64,000 nucleotides of DNA from an uncultured Alphaproteobacteria bacterium (GTDB lineage Bacteria > Pseudomonadota > Alphaproteobacteria > Rhodobacterales > Rhodobacteraceae). Shown here piece after piece: positions 1 to 9,736 of the stretch (its first letter is position 1; each line of letters starts with the position of its first letter). The notes beneath the pieces are model-generated. The model made no database searches. It was not told the DNA's origin and was given only the letters and a program-made list of their open reading frames with translations. The translations under genes and the position numbers were made by a program. Location: the NCBI GenBank assembly GCA_902573735.1, contig CACGLH010000001.1:124001-188000 (forward strand), read 5' to 3'.

Positions 1-147
1 GAAAAAAGTAGTGTTTTTTTGGTCCTTTAATCTTAGTCATGGTCATAGTTTAATACTTTTTTTATATTTAGAATTTTAAAATCTTAAAAGTTTGTCTACA
101 ATAAATTTGATTAAATAAAAATATTTAAATTTTACAGGAATATAAAA

Positions 148-1008
148 TTGAAAATTAACTTTCCTAAAATTGAAACTGCTTTATATCTAATTTCCACCCC
201 TATTGGAACAATTTCTGATATTACATTTAGAGCTGTTAATGTTTTACAAAACGTCAATACTTTATTAGCTGAAGATACCAGGGTTTTAAGAAAATTAATG
301 AATATATTAGATATAGACTTAGAGGGGAGAAGTATTCATTCTTATAATGATAATTCAGGAGATTTAGTAAGATCAAATTATATTCATGAATTAGATCGAA
401 ATAAATCTATCGCCTTATGTTGTGATGCTGGAACCCCATTAATTTCAGATCCTGGATTCAAATTAGTTAAACAAGTACTTAATAAAGGACACAAAGTTAT
501 ATCTATTCCGGGGGCCTGTTCAGCTCTCGTTGCTCTATGCCAATCAGGATTATCCTCTGATAAATTTTTTTTTGCAGGGTTCCCACCAGTTAAAACAAAA
601 CAGAAAATTGACTTTTTTAACGATTTGATATCAATACCATCTACTATAATTTTTTTTGAAAGTCCTAAAAGGATAATTAAAACTTTAAAAGAATTAGGTA
701 ATGTTTTTGGAAGTTCTCATAATATAGCAATTTGTAGAGAGTTAACTAAAAACTTCGAGGAAAACAAACGTGGGTCAATATCTTCAATCATTAATTCCTT
801 GACTAGTGAAAATAAACTTAAAGGTGAATTTACTGTCATTGTTGACAAAAAAAAAATCGATAAACCTGAATTAAATCTTATCAAATCTGATTTAAATTAT
901 TTACTTAAATCTAAAACATTAAAGGATTCTGTTTTAATTATATCTCAAAAATATTCTCTCTCTAAGAGAGAAGTGTATAATCTTGGGTTACAGATTTTGA
1001 ATAGTTAA
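148..1008 (+). CDS. rsmI: 16S rRNA (cytidine-1402 2'-O)-methyltransferase
   Basis: Transfers a methyl group from S-adenosylmethionine to the 2'-O of C1402 in 16S rRNA, at the ribosomal P-site. The 286-residue length fits the family. The tetrapyrrole-methylase-type fold is shown by STPIGT near residue 16, AEDTR at 41-45, DAGTPLISDPG at 93-103 and a FFAGFPP segment near 140. The start is TTG, with an AGGAA ribosome-binding site eight bases upstream; no in-frame ATG precedes the conserved region. It sits just ahead of gshB. In many alphaproteobacteria a small yraN gene lies between the two; here only 22 bases separate them. Confidence 0.96.
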   Translation: MKINFPKIETALYLISTPIGTISDITFRAVNVLQNVNTLLAEDTRVLRKLMNILDIDLEGRSIHSYNDNSGDLVRSNYIHELDRNKSIALCCDAGTPLISDPGFKLVKQVLNKGHKVISIPGACSALVALCQSGLSSDKFFFAGFPPVKTKQKIDFFNDLISIPSTIIFFESPKRIIKTLKELGNVFGSSHNIAICRELTKNFEENKRGSISSIINSLTSENKLKGEFTVIVDKKKIDKPELNLIKSDLNYLLKSKTLKDSVLIISQKYSLSKREVYNLGLQILNS

Positions 1009-1020
1009 ATAATAATTATT

Positions 1021-1024
1021 GGAG
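1021..1024 (+). promoter_or_regulatory. Ribosome-binding site setting the gshB start
   Basis: GGAG lies six bases before the ATG at 1031. The track start at 1019 would overlap this site, so the ATG is preferred. Confidence 0.7.
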
Positions 1025-1030
1025 TTTTTT

Positions 1031-1969
1031 ATGATAAAAGTTGGTTTTCAAATGGATCCTTTGGATAATATAGATCCACGTTTAGATACATCTTTTCGTC
1101 TAGCAGAGGAGGCAGAGTTAAGAGGATATTCAGTATTTCATTACCTACCAAACAATTTAACTTTTTCTAAAACAAGAATAATTGCAAACGGATATTATGT
1201 TAAATTGAATAGAAAACAAAATCCATCTTTTACAATTTTAAAAAATAAAACTATAGATATTGGACATGATCTTGATGTCCTATGGTTAAGACAAGACCCT
1301 CCTTTTAATATGGATTATCTATCCTCCACCTACCTTTTGGACTTTGTAGGTGATGAAACACTGATAGTGAATAATCCGTTTTGGGTAAGGAATTTTCCAG
1401 AGAAATTATTAGTACTTAATTATCCTCAATTAATGCCTGCCACAATAATAACAAGCCGAATAGAAGAAATTCAGGAATTTAGGGAAAAATATGGTGATAT
1501 TATTTTGAAACCATTATATGGAAATGGAGGTGCTGGCGTTTTTAAAATAAATTACAATGACAAAAACTTTGTTGCCCTTTTTGAACTTTTTCAAATGAAT
1601 TCGACTGAACCTTTAATTGCACAAGAATTTCTACCAGAAGTAATTAATGGAGATAAGAGAATTATTCTTTTAGACGGTGAGATTTTAGGAGCCATTAATA
1701 GAATACCACAAAAGGGAGAAATCAGATCAAACATGCATGTTGGAGGTAAGGCCGTTGCGACCGAATTGTCTATTGACGAAATAAAAATTTGCGATGAAAT
1801 TGGTTCTAAACTTAAAGAACATGGACAAATTTTTGTAGGAATTGATGTGATAGGTGGTAAATTGACTGAAATTAATGTTACATCGCCTACTGGCCTTCAA
1901 GAATTAGAAAAGTTTGAAAATAAAAATTTAGCCTCAATAGTTTGGGACAAATTAATTTCAAAAATCTAA
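1031..1969 (+). CDS. gshB: Glutathione synthetase (ATP-grasp)
   Basis: Catalyses the second step of glutathione synthesis, joining gamma-glutamylcysteine and glycine with ATP. The N-terminus IKVGFQMDPLDNI, the ATP-grasp stretch ILKPLYGNGGAGVF and the C-terminal NVTSPTGLQE are family hallmarks. The ORF track begins at an upstream TTG, but a GGAG ribosome-binding site at 1021-1024 points to the ATG at 1031, giving 312 residues, close to the usual length. It probably shares a transcript with rsmI. The partner gshA is not in the window; gloB at 60 kb is a later user of glutathione adducts. Confidence 0.96.
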   Translation: MIKVGFQMDPLDNIDPRLDTSFRLAEEAELRGYSVFHYLPNNLTFSKTRIIANGYYVKLNRKQNPSFTILKNKTIDIGHDLDVLWLRQDPPFNMDYLSSTYLLDFVGDETLIVNNPFWVRNFPEKLLVLNYPQLMPATIITSRIEEIQEFREKYGDIILKPLYGNGGAGVFKINYNDKNFVALFELFQMNSTEPLIAQEFLPEVINGDKRIILLDGEILGAINRIPQKGEIRSNMHVGGKAVATELSIDEIKICDEIGSKLKEHGQIFVGIDVIGGKLTEINVTSPTGLQELEKFENKNLASIVWDKLISKI

Positions 1970-1988
1970 AAATAATTGAATTTTTAAT

Positions 1989-2624
1989 ATGACACGAGAC
2001 ATTAAAATACTATTTATCCCAATAATTGTAATGTCATTTATAGTTTTAATTTCAAATGTTCTTGTACAATTCCTTTTAGGTAATTGGTTAACTTGGGGGG
2101 CACTAACTTATCCATTCGCTTTTCTAGTAACCGATATTACAAATAGATTTTATGGTCTAACTGCAGCTAGGAAAGTTGTTTTATTTGGTTTTATCATAGG
2201 TCTTTTTTGTTCATTCATTGGAACTCAGTTGCAAGGTGAATTTGGACCACTAGTTACTTTAAGAATAGCGTTAGGTTCAGCAACAGCTTTTATCGTAGCT
2301 CATTTTCTGGATATTTCGGTTTTTAATTATTTTAGAGAAGAAAAGTGGTGGAAAGCGCCTCTAATATCCTCAATATTGGGTTCTTCTATTGACACAATAA
2401 TTTTCTTTTTTATCGCTTTTTCTAGTTTTATGAGTTTTTTAGAACCGTCAAATGATGTAACTTGGGCTTCAGAACAAATTCCTATTTTAGGAATTTTAGG
2501 TACAGCACCATTTTGGGTATCATTAGCTGTTGCAGATTTTTTGGTAAAATTAAGTCTTGTTACCATTTCATTAATACCATTTAAATATTTAATCACTACT
2601 ATTAAAACAAAAGAAAACATATAA
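1989..2624 (+). CDS. yhhQ: Queuosine precursor transporter (YhhQ/VUT family)
   Basis: A 211-residue inner-membrane protein with about six hydrophobic helices. The family signature VTDITNRFYG near residue 45, followed by ARKVVLFGF, identifies the VUT/YhhQ group, known to import queuosine precursors (preQ0/preQ1) for tRNA modification. The C-terminal segment APFWVSLAVADFLVKL is also typical. It lies 19 bases after gshB on the same strand and converges on smpB. No queuosine synthesis gene is in the window, so the exact substrate is inferred from the family. Confidence 0.9.
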   Translation: MTRDIKILFIPIIVMSFIVLISNVLVQFLLGNWLTWGALTYPFAFLVTDITNRFYGLTAARKVVLFGFIIGLFCSFIGTQLQGEFGPLVTLRIALGSATAFIVAHFLDISVFNYFREEKWWKAPLISSILGSSIDTIIFFFIAFSSFMSFLEPSNDVTWASEQIPILGILGTAPFWVSLAVADFLVKLSLVTISLIPFKYLITTIKTKENI

Positions 2625-2673
2625 CTTATTCTCATATTTCATTATTTAATTTGATCAATTAAAGTTTAAAAAA

Positions 2674-3150
2674 TTAATTTTTATTTCTTAAAAGGCGACT
2701 TTTTTGAATATTCCAATCTCTTTTCTTTTCAGTTTCTCTTTTATCCACGTTTTTTTTCCCTTTTCCAATTCCAACTAATATTTTAGCAATTCCAGACACG
2801 TTAAAATAAAGTTTGAGAGGTATTAGCGTCATACCTTCACGACCTTTATTTTTAATTAATCTTAATAATTCTCTTTTTTTTACGAGAAGTTTTCTTCTTC
2901 TTCTTTCAATATGATTAAATGTCTTCGCATATTCATAATTGGGCACATGACAATTTATTAGCCAAAGTTGGTGATCTTCAATATTTGCATAGCTTTCTAA
3001 AATACTTACTCGTCCATTGCGCATACTTTTTACTTCAGATCCCTCTAGAACTATGCCACACTCAATTTCATCTTCGATAAAATAATTATAACGAGCTTTT
3101 TTATTATCAGCGATTAATTTCTGATATTTTTGGTTCACTGATTTTTGCAT
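2674..3150 (-). CDS. smpB: SsrA-binding protein SmpB
   Basis: Binds tmRNA and delivers it to stalled ribosomes for trans-translation. The 158-residue product has the typical N-terminal ARYNYFIEDEIECGIVLEGSEVKSMR, the central NIEDHQLWLINCHVPNYE and the basic C-terminal tail KKRDWNIQKSRLL that enters the mRNA channel. It follows dapA by three bases on the minus strand, so the two are almost certainly cotranscribed; dapA-smpB is a recurring alphaproteobacterial pair. The tmRNA gene ssrA was not seen in this window. Confidence 0.97.
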   Translation of the reverse strand: MQKSVNQKYQKLIADNKKARYNYFIEDEIECGIVLEGSEVKSMRNGRVSILESYANIEDHQLWLINCHVPNYEYAKTFNHIERRRRKLLVKKRELLRLIKNKGREGMTLIPLKLYFNVSGIAKILVGIGKGKKNVDKRETEKKRDWNIQKSRLLRNKN

Positions 3151-3153
3151 ATG

Positions 3154-4029
3154 TTAATTTATTAACTCAGCGTGTCTTAATGCATTATCCATAATTTTTT
3201 TAGTATTATCATTTACAGAAACTAAAGGTGCTCTCAATTCGTTAGAGCATTTTCCCAATTTACTTAAAGCATATTTTATTGGAGCAGGGCTTGGTTCTAA
3301 AAAAGTTGCTCTATGTAGTGGTAATAATTTATCTTGTAATATAAGAGCGTTATTATAATCACCCTGAAGCATAGCTTCTTGGAATTCTGATGATAATTTC
3401 GGTGCTGCATTCGCAATTACAGATATACAGCCAACACCACCATGAGCATTAAAACCAAGTGCGGATGCGTCTTCACCAGATAATTGTATAAAATTTTCAC
3501 CACAATATTTTCTGGTGTCTGAAACTCTACTAACGTCTCCAGTTGCGTCTTTAATTCCAATTATATTTTTTAATTTTGATAATGTAGATAATGTAAATAT
3601 GTCCATATCAACAATTGATCTTCCTGGAATATTATAAATTATGATTGGTAAATCACAACAATCATTAAGAGTACTAAAGTGTAATAATAGACCATTTTGA
3701 TTAGGTTTATTATAATAAGGTGTAACAACTAGGGCTGCGTCTGCACCTACTTTTTTTGCGAACTTCATGAGATCTATAGATTCTTTGGTATTATTTGAAC
3801 CAGCTCCTGCAATAACAGGGACTCTTCGCTGAGTTTTTTTTACAATTATTTCTATAACCTCTTGATGTTCTTCATGGCTTAATGTTGGGCTTTCTCCTGT
3901 AGTTCCAACTGCAACTAACCCATTACTTCCTTCATCAATTTGCCACTCTACAAGGTCTTCAAGAGCATTTTTGTCAATATCTCCGTTTTTAAAAGGAGTA
4001 ATAAGCGCAGGAATGGATCCTTTTATCAT
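3154..4029 (-). CDS. dapA: 4-hydroxy-tetrahydrodipicolinate synthase
   Basis: Condenses pyruvate with aspartate semialdehyde in the first committed step of lysine and diaminopimelate synthesis. The 291-residue TIM barrel shows the TTGES loop at 43-47, YNIPGR with the catalytic tyrosine at 132, and the Schiff-base lysine K160 in IGIKDATGD. The ATG has an AAGGAATT ribosome-binding site eight bases upstream. It is divergent from the lytic transglycosylase across 125 bases, an arrangement common in alphaproteobacteria that pairs wall-precursor supply with wall turnover. Confidence 0.97.
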   Translation of the reverse strand: MIKGSIPALITPFKNGDIDKNALEDLVEWQIDEGSNGLVAVGTTGESPTLSHEEHQEVIEIIVKKTQRRVPVIAGAGSNNTKESIDLMKFAKKVGADAALVVTPYYNKPNQNGLLLHFSTLNDCCDLPIIIYNIPGRSIVDMDIFTLSTLSKLKNIIGIKDATGDVSRVSDTRKYCGENFIQLSGEDASALGFNAHGGVGCISVIANAAPKLSSEFQEAMLQGDYNNALILQDKLLPLHRATFLEPSPAPIKYALSKLGKCSNELRAPLVSVNDNTKKIMDNALRHAELIN

Positions 4030-4154
4030 AACAAATTCCTTAGATTAATAATTTTTATTCACAATATTAACACATCATTTTATTATGTTAAATCGTATAT
4101 TTTGAATTGTATGCTATTATTAATTAAGAACATTCCCTTTTTAAGTTAAATTTA

Positions 4155-6167
4155 ATGAACACTATTATGAGATATTTATTCATCATTAATTTCCTATCCT
4201 TTTTTGTTCTTTTTCAGGAAGTAATAGTTTTTAATAACAAAGTTATTGCTGAACAATTTGAACTAAAAAACTTCAAAGAATCCTTGAAATATGCAGATGC
4301 AAAAATTTGGGATAAGTCTTACTTTTATTCAAAAAAAAGTAAAAGTGATTTAGCAATTGATTTAATAGACTGGTTAAGATTAAGGTCTGGTGATGCCGTA
4401 TTCACGGACTATATAAACTTTATAGATACTAAATCAAAATGGCCCGGCATGCCTTACCTTTTTAAGCAAGCTGAAAAAAGTATCACTTTGGATGAAGATC
4501 CTCAATTAATCATTAATTTTTTCAAAAATAATTTTCCATTAACTGGTCATGGATCAATAATGCTTTCTTTAGCACTTTTAAAACTTGGTAATACAGAAAA
4601 AGCAAAAAAAATAGCTATGATAAGTTGGTTAGACCAAAAGTTTGATGAACAAAATTTTGAGTTAATGGTTAAGAATTTTGGAAATGTTATATCAATTAAT
4701 AATCATAAAAGATTAAAAAATTTACTTTGGAAAAAGGATTTAGGTTCTGTTTATCAACTTAAAGGAATAATGTCAGCTGATGATTTTTTTATAGCTGAAC
4801 AAAGAGTTAAACTACAAAAATATTCAAATAGTAAAAATAATATTGAAAGCTTTACTAAACTTAATATTAAGGATCCGGGGGTTTTGTTTGATTACGCTAA
4901 TTATCTTCATTCAAAAAAAGAGTATAAAAAAGTTTCTAAAATAATAATCAATTTATCAAAAGACCCTTTAAAATTTGGTTTACCATATAAATGGACTGAA
5001 CTTAGAGCTTATCATGCTAGAAGAGAGTTACGTCTTGGTAATAAGATCAAAGCTTATAAAATTAGTAGTAACCATTTCATAAAAAATAATTTTTTTGTAA
5101 ATAATGAATTTAAAGAAGCTCAAAAGAGCTATATTGAACTTGAATGGCTTTCTGGTTTTATAGCGTTAAACTTTCAGAATAAACCCAAAGTTGCAATAAA
5201 ACATTTTTCTAATATCTCTAATCTCATTACTAATAAATATTTTTTAAGTAAAGTTCTTTATTGGCACGCTCGAGCACTGGAAAAGCTTAAAAGATTTAGT
5301 GATGCTAATGAGAATTATCAAAAAGCATCCACATACTTGAGTACTTTCTATGGGCAACTTTCGGCGGAGAGAATTAACATAAAACCCTTAGATTTATCAA
5401 ATATTGAAAAAAGAAGATATGATTGTGAAAAATTAGACATTTTAGATAATCCAATAATAAAATTGGGTAAGAAATTATTAGATGCTGAGAGATTAGTATT
5501 GGGTGTACGTTTTTTTAAACATGCCACGGAAACTTTATCAGAAGAAAGTAGAAAATGTTTGCTGGTTTATTTAGACAAGGTCGATAATATTTCAGGAATT
5601 ATTTCAATAGCAAACAAATTTAACATCAAAAGTGATTTAATTTTCAAATATGCTTATCCCATAATAACTAATTTAGACACTCATCAAATTGATAATTTAC
5701 AGATTGTATATTCGATTATTAGGCAGGAAAGTGGATTTTATAGTAGTGCAATCTCTAGAACTGGTGCTTTAGGTTTGATGCAAGTTATGCCTGCTACTGC
5801 AAAACAAGTAGCAAATGATTTAGGAATAAAATATAATAAAAGTAGACTATCTTCAGATGAAATTTATAACATCAGAATTGGTTCTTTTTATTTTAATCAA
5901 CTTTTAAAAAAATTTAAAGGTTCAATAGTACTGAGTACTGCAGCCTATAATGCTGGACCAGGTACAATAAATAAATGGTTAAAAAATTATGGTGATCCCA
6001 GAAAATTTGGGGTTGATCCTCTTATTTGGATTGAGATGATACCTTATCATGAAACTAGAAACTATGTTAAAAGAGTACTATCAAATGATTTAATTTACAG
6101 ACATAAAATTAGTGATAATATTTTAATATTCGATCGTGCAAGAAAAAATTTTGGGCATAATTTTTGA
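4155..6167 (+). CDS. Soluble lytic murein transglycosylase (Slt family)
   Basis: Cleaves the MurNAc-GlcNAc bond of peptidoglycan with formation of a 1,6-anhydro ring. The 670-residue protein begins with a hydrophobic signal segment (residues 5-30), continues with a long helical region like the Slt70 superhelix, and ends with an SLT catalytic domain. The catalytic glutamate is E525 in IRQESGF, followed by GALGLMQVMPATAKQVA and AAYNAGPGTINKWL. It is expected in the periplasm. It is divergent from dapA and precedes smc by a short gap. Confidence 0.94.
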   Translation: MNTIMRYLFIINFLSFFVLFQEVIVFNNKVIAEQFELKNFKESLKYADAKIWDKSYFYSKKSKSDLAIDLIDWLRLRSGDAVFTDYINFIDTKSKWPGMPYLFKQAEKSITLDEDPQLIINFFKNNFPLTGHGSIMLSLALLKLGNTEKAKKIAMISWLDQKFDEQNFELMVKNFGNVISINNHKRLKNLLWKKDLGSVYQLKGIMSADDFFIAEQRVKLQKYSNSKNNIESFTKLNIKDPGVLFDYANYLHSKKEYKKVSKIIINLSKDPLKFGLPYKWTELRAYHARRELRLGNKIKAYKISSNHFIKNNFFVNNEFKEAQKSYIELEWLSGFIALNFQNKPKVAIKHFSNISNLITNKYFLSKVLYWHARALEKLKRFSDANENYQKASTYLSTFYGQLSAERINIKPLDLSNIEKRRYDCEKLDILDNPIIKLGKKLLDAERLVLGVRFFKHATETLSEESRKCLLVYLDKVDNISGIISIANKFNIKSDLIFKYAYPIITNLDTHQIDNLQIVYSIIRQESGFYSSAISRTGALGLMQVMPATAKQVANDLGIKYNKSRLSSDEIYNIRIGSFYFNQLLKKFKGSIVLSTAAYNAGPGTINKWLKNYGDPRKFGVDPLIWIEMIPYHETRNYVKRVLSNDLIYRHKISDNILIFDRARKNFGHNF

Positions 6168-6234
6168 TAATTTTACCATATCTTTGATTGAATTTTATTT
6201 TTTATCAATATATTGTGTATCAATCTTTTTTATT

Positions 6235-6238
6235 AAGG
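6235..6238 (+). promoter_or_regulatory. Ribosome-binding site setting the smc TTG start
   Basis: AAGG lies nine bases before the TTG at 6248. It supports a start 20 codons inside the ORF-track start, at exactly the conserved N-terminus. Confidence 0.5.
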
Positions 6239-6247
6239 TTTATTAGT

Positions 6248-9200
6248 TTGAATATAACCAAATTACGTTTGAACGGTTTTAAAAGTTTTGTAGACCCAAC
6301 TGAGTTTGAGATACTTCCAGGACTTACTGGAGTAGTAGGTCCGAATGGATGTGGAAAATCAAATTTATTAGATGCTTTAAGATGGGTTATGGGAGAAAAT
6401 AGACCTACCTCTATGCGAGGTGATGGAATGGATGATGTTATATTTGGAGGGACGAGTTTAAGGCCTGCAAGATCTTATGCTGAAGTAAATTTACAAGTTG
6501 AAAATTTTGATCCAAAAACTTTACCCACTAAAATAAATGAGAGTTCCATTGAAATTGTTAGAAGAATTAATTTTGAATCTGGGTCCACTTACAAAATTGA
6601 GGGAAAGGAAATACTTGCCAGAGAGGTTAGATTGCTTTTTGCAGATTATTCTTCGGGTTCTAATTCTCCTTCTTTAGTAAGGCAAGGTCAAATTTCAAAC
6701 CTTATAAATGAAAATCCTAAATCTCGTAAAAGAATTTTAGAAGAGGCAGCAGGAATATCTGGACTATATCACAGAAGACATGAATCAGAATTAAAGCTTA
6801 ATGCGTCTGAAAATAATTTGGAAAGAATAAATGATATCTTATCAAAATTAGAAGAACAATTGAAGGCGTTAAAAAAACAAGCCAAACAAGCGGAGGAATA
6901 TCGTACATTAGGAGAAAAAATTAGAAAACAAGAAACACTGCTTTTATATGTTCGTTGGGAAAATAAATATTTAGAATTTAATAACTTAAAACTTGGGTTA
7001 GATAATATTCTAAAAGAAAGAACTGATCATGAAAAAGTCCTTAGAAACTTTACAGACTTAAAAGAACAAAAAGAACATTTATTACCAAAAATAAGAGAGC
7101 AACAAGCTGCAGACCAAATAGCTTCAAATCAATTTCATTCTCAAAAAACTAATATCGAAGAAAAGTATAAAAATGCTAAATCGAAAATTAATGAGTTAAA
7201 TCAAAGAATTTTGGAGTTAGAAAATGATTATAAAAGAGAAAATGAATTAATTCTTGATGCAGATAGTGTTCTTAAGAATTCAGAAAATGAGAAAAACAAT
7301 ATTATTAATAATCAAAGTGATTTGTCGATTAAAATTAAAAGTACTAAAGAGGGTTTAGATTTTTCCATTTTTGAATTTAATAAAATTGAGAAAGAATATG
7401 AAATTGAAGCTAACAATTTCGCAGCTTCTTTAGCCAAAAAAAATAATCTTGAAACAAATTTAAAAGAAAATCAAAAAAGTTTAAAACAATTAGAAGAGAA
7501 AATTACAAAAGTTAAAAATGATAAATCTAAAGTAAGTCTTCGAAAGAAAGACATTGAAAATGAGTTAATATCTATAAGAAATGAATTAGAGATATCTACA
7601 AAAGATGTCGATATAAAATCTTCAATGCTTTATAAAACAGATGATGAAGTTCAGACTTTGAGAGCTGATTTACTTAATGCTGAAGAAAAATTATCTGAAG
7701 AAAGAAGTAAATTATTAGCTATTAAATCAGAAATGAATACTTTAGAAGAGTTTTTGAATGAGCAAGAGATTTTTGAAGATGCTATTATCAATCAAGTTGA
7801 AATATCTAAAGATTTTGAAATTGTATTTAGTGTAATTTTGAATGACGATTTAAACTATCCACCACAGTCTTCTGACAAAAAAAGTGGATGGTATTACAAT
7901 GAAAATGAAATGCAATCTTTTTCCTTTCCTGAGGGTGTAAAAGTTTTAGCTGATTTAGTTAAGCATCCAAGAGAATTAAATAAAAGGTTAAGGAATGTTG
8001 GTTTAGTAAATTCAAAAGATGGTTATTTACTTCAATCTAAGTTGAAAAATGGTCAATGTTTGGTATCTATGGCAGGTGATTTTTGGAGATGGGATGGATT
8101 TTCAACAACATCAAATGACCTGAAAACAAGTAATACACAAAAATTCAAAAATTTAAATAGATTACAGAATTTAAAAGTCTTACAAAAAGAAATTGAAAAA
8201 AAAGTTTTAATCCAAACTAACCATAAAACAGATCAAGAACATATTATTAAAGAAAAAATTGAGGAATATGATAATTTAAAAAAAGATTATATTTATGAAG
8301 AAAAAAAATTGAACGAATTAAAATCAAATCTAAGTAAATTAGAGGCAGAATATGAAATTAATTGTGCTCAAATTGAGAGTTTGGAAAGTTACTATATCAA
8401 TCTTAATGAAAATAATAATACAATAATTAAAAATATTGATGAAATCAAAATTTTAGATAATCAAGAGACTGATTTTCAAATAGAAGAAGAAAATATTAAT
8501 ATTAAGAAAAAAGCATTAGAGGATTTTAGGAATAAAAATCTTGAAAGTAGGTTGGTTCTTGAAGAATTAATGTCTCAATTCAATTTTTGTAAAAATAGAT
8601 TAGTGCAAATTGATAAAGAACTACAAGATTGGTCCATTAGAAAAAAAAGATCACTTGATCAACAGGATAGTATTTTATTAAGAAAAAAAGAACTAGAATG
8701 TTTTTTAGAAAGTGCGAGATTAGAACCAAAAAAAATAGAAAATGATATTTTGCATCTTAATAACAAAATCACTGAAGCTGAAAAGAAATGCAGTATTTCT
8801 ACTGATGAATTGGTAAGTGCTGAAAAGAAACTAAGGGAAGCATTGTTTAAAGAAAAAGAGGCTTTGAAGATTGCTGAGGATTTAAAAGAAAAGTATGTAA
8901 GAGCTGAAGTTTCTATTGAGACTGCAAAAGATAATTTAAATGAACTTGAAAGTCTTTTAAAGAAAGAAACTGGACATAGTCCCAAGGTCTTTCAAGACAA
9001 AAATATTGAACTGCTGACTCATAAGCTTTCAGTTGATACAATTGAAAAAAATTTGGATCACCTAATAAGAAAAAGAAATTTTATAGGACCAGTTAATTTA
9101 AGGGCTGAAGAAGATGAAAAAGAGATTGATGCTGAATATTCAGAATTACTCAAACAAAAAGAAGATCTTGAGTTGGCTGTAAAAAAACTTAGAAATGCGA

Positions 9201-9706
9201 TCTCTAATTTAAATAAAGAAGGAAGAGAAAAACTTTTAAAAGCATTTGATGAAGTGAATAAAAATTTTAAAACTTTGTTTAATAATTTATTTGGAGGTGG
9301 GCAAAGTAATTTACTACTTGTAGAAAGTGATGATCCATTAGAAGCTGGACTTGAGATAATGTGTCAACCCCCAGGAAAGAAATTGTCTAATTTAGCTTTA
9401 CTTTCAGGTGGAGAACAAACTCTTGCTGCCATTTCATTAATTTTTGCAGTCTTTATGGTAAATCCAAGCCCTATTTGTGTCTTGGATGAAGTAGACGCAC
9501 CTTTAGATGATGCTAATATTGTTAGGTTCTGTAATCTACTAGATAATATGAAGGAAAGAACTGATACCAGATTTATAATCATTACCCATAATCCAATTAC
9601 AATGTCTAAAATGAATAGGCTGTATGGTGTTACTATGGCAGAAAAAGGTGTTAGTCAGCTCGTAAGTGTTGATTTAGATAAAGCTGAACAATTAGTAGAT
9701 GCTTAA
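6248..9706 (+). CDS. smc: Chromosome segregation protein SMC
   Basis: The large ATPase subunit of the bacterial condensin complex, which acts with ScpA and ScpB. Its layout is canonical: Walker A GPNGCGKSN at residues 31-39, a first long coiled coil, a hinge near 490-630 (FPEGVKVLADLV region), a second coiled coil, then the ABC signature LSGGEQTL near 1052 and Walker B VLDEVDAPLDD near 1078. I chose the TTG at 6248 because NITKLRLNGFKSF is the conserved N-terminus and AAGG lies upstream; the 20 extra residues in the track look untranslated. The product is 1152 residues. scpA and scpB are not in the window. Confidence 0.97.
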   Translation: MNITKLRLNGFKSFVDPTEFEILPGLTGVVGPNGCGKSNLLDALRWVMGENRPTSMRGDGMDDVIFGGTSLRPARSYAEVNLQVENFDPKTLPTKINESSIEIVRRINFESGSTYKIEGKEILAREVRLLFADYSSGSNSPSLVRQGQISNLINENPKSRKRILEEAAGISGLYHRRHESELKLNASENNLERINDILSKLEEQLKALKKQAKQAEEYRTLGEKIRKQETLLLYVRWENKYLEFNNLKLGLDNILKERTDHEKVLRNFTDLKEQKEHLLPKIREQQAADQIASNQFHSQKTNIEEKYKNAKSKINELNQRILELENDYKRENELILDADSVLKNSENEKNNIINNQSDLSIKIKSTKEGLDFSIFEFNKIEKEYEIEANNFAASLAKKNNLETNLKENQKSLKQLEEKITKVKNDKSKVSLRKKDIENELISIRNELEISTKDVDIKSSMLYKTDDEVQTLRADLLNAEEKLSEERSKLLAIKSEMNTLEEFLNEQEIFEDAIINQVEISKDFEIVFSVILNDDLNYPPQSSDKKSGWYYNENEMQSFSFPEGVKVLADLVKHPRELNKRLRNVGLVNSKDGYLLQSKLKNGQCLVSMAGDFWRWDGFSTTSNDLKTSNTQKFKNLNRLQNLKVLQKEIEKKVLIQTNHKTDQEHIIKEKIEEYDNLKKDYIYEEKKLNELKSNLSKLEAEYEINCAQIESLESYYINLNENNNTIIKNIDEIKILDNQETDFQIEEENINIKKKALEDFRNKNLESRLVLEELMSQFNFCKNRLVQIDKELQDWSIRKKRSLDQQDSILLRKKELECFLESARLEPKKIENDILHLNNKITEAEKKCSISTDELVSAEKKLREALFKEKEALKIAEDLKEKYVRAEVSIETAKDNLNELESLLKKETGHSPKVFQDKNIELLTHKLSVDTIEKNLDHLIRKRNFIGPVNLRAEEDEKEIDAEYSELLKQKEDLELAVKKLRNAISNLNKEGREKLLKAFDEVNKNFKTLFNNLFGGGQSNLLLVESDDPLEAGLEIMCQPPGKKLSNLALLSGGEQTLAAISLIFAVFMVNPSPICVLDEVDAPLDDANIVRFCNLLDNMKERTDTRFIIITHNPITMSKMNRLYGVTMAEKGVSQLVSVDLDKAEQLVDA

Positions 9707-9736
9707 AATTTTTTAAAATTAATATGATGAAAAAAT

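Noticed and set aside
1-46. Possible start of a divergent minus-strand gene (ATG at 46, open to the window edge)
   Set aside because: Only 15 codons are visible, with no ribosome-binding site and no recognisable motif. A penicillin-binding-protein activator gene would be expected beside rsmI, but the sequence does not show it.
2625-2673. TTAATT/AATTAA repeat between yhhQ and smpB as a bidirectional terminator
   Set aside because: All A/T stem with no following T-run on either strand.
8659-8985. 108-residue minus-strand ORF inside smc
   Set aside because: Antisense shadow of the coiled-coil coding region; phenylalanine/serine-rich composition mirrors lysine/glutamate codons on the other strand.
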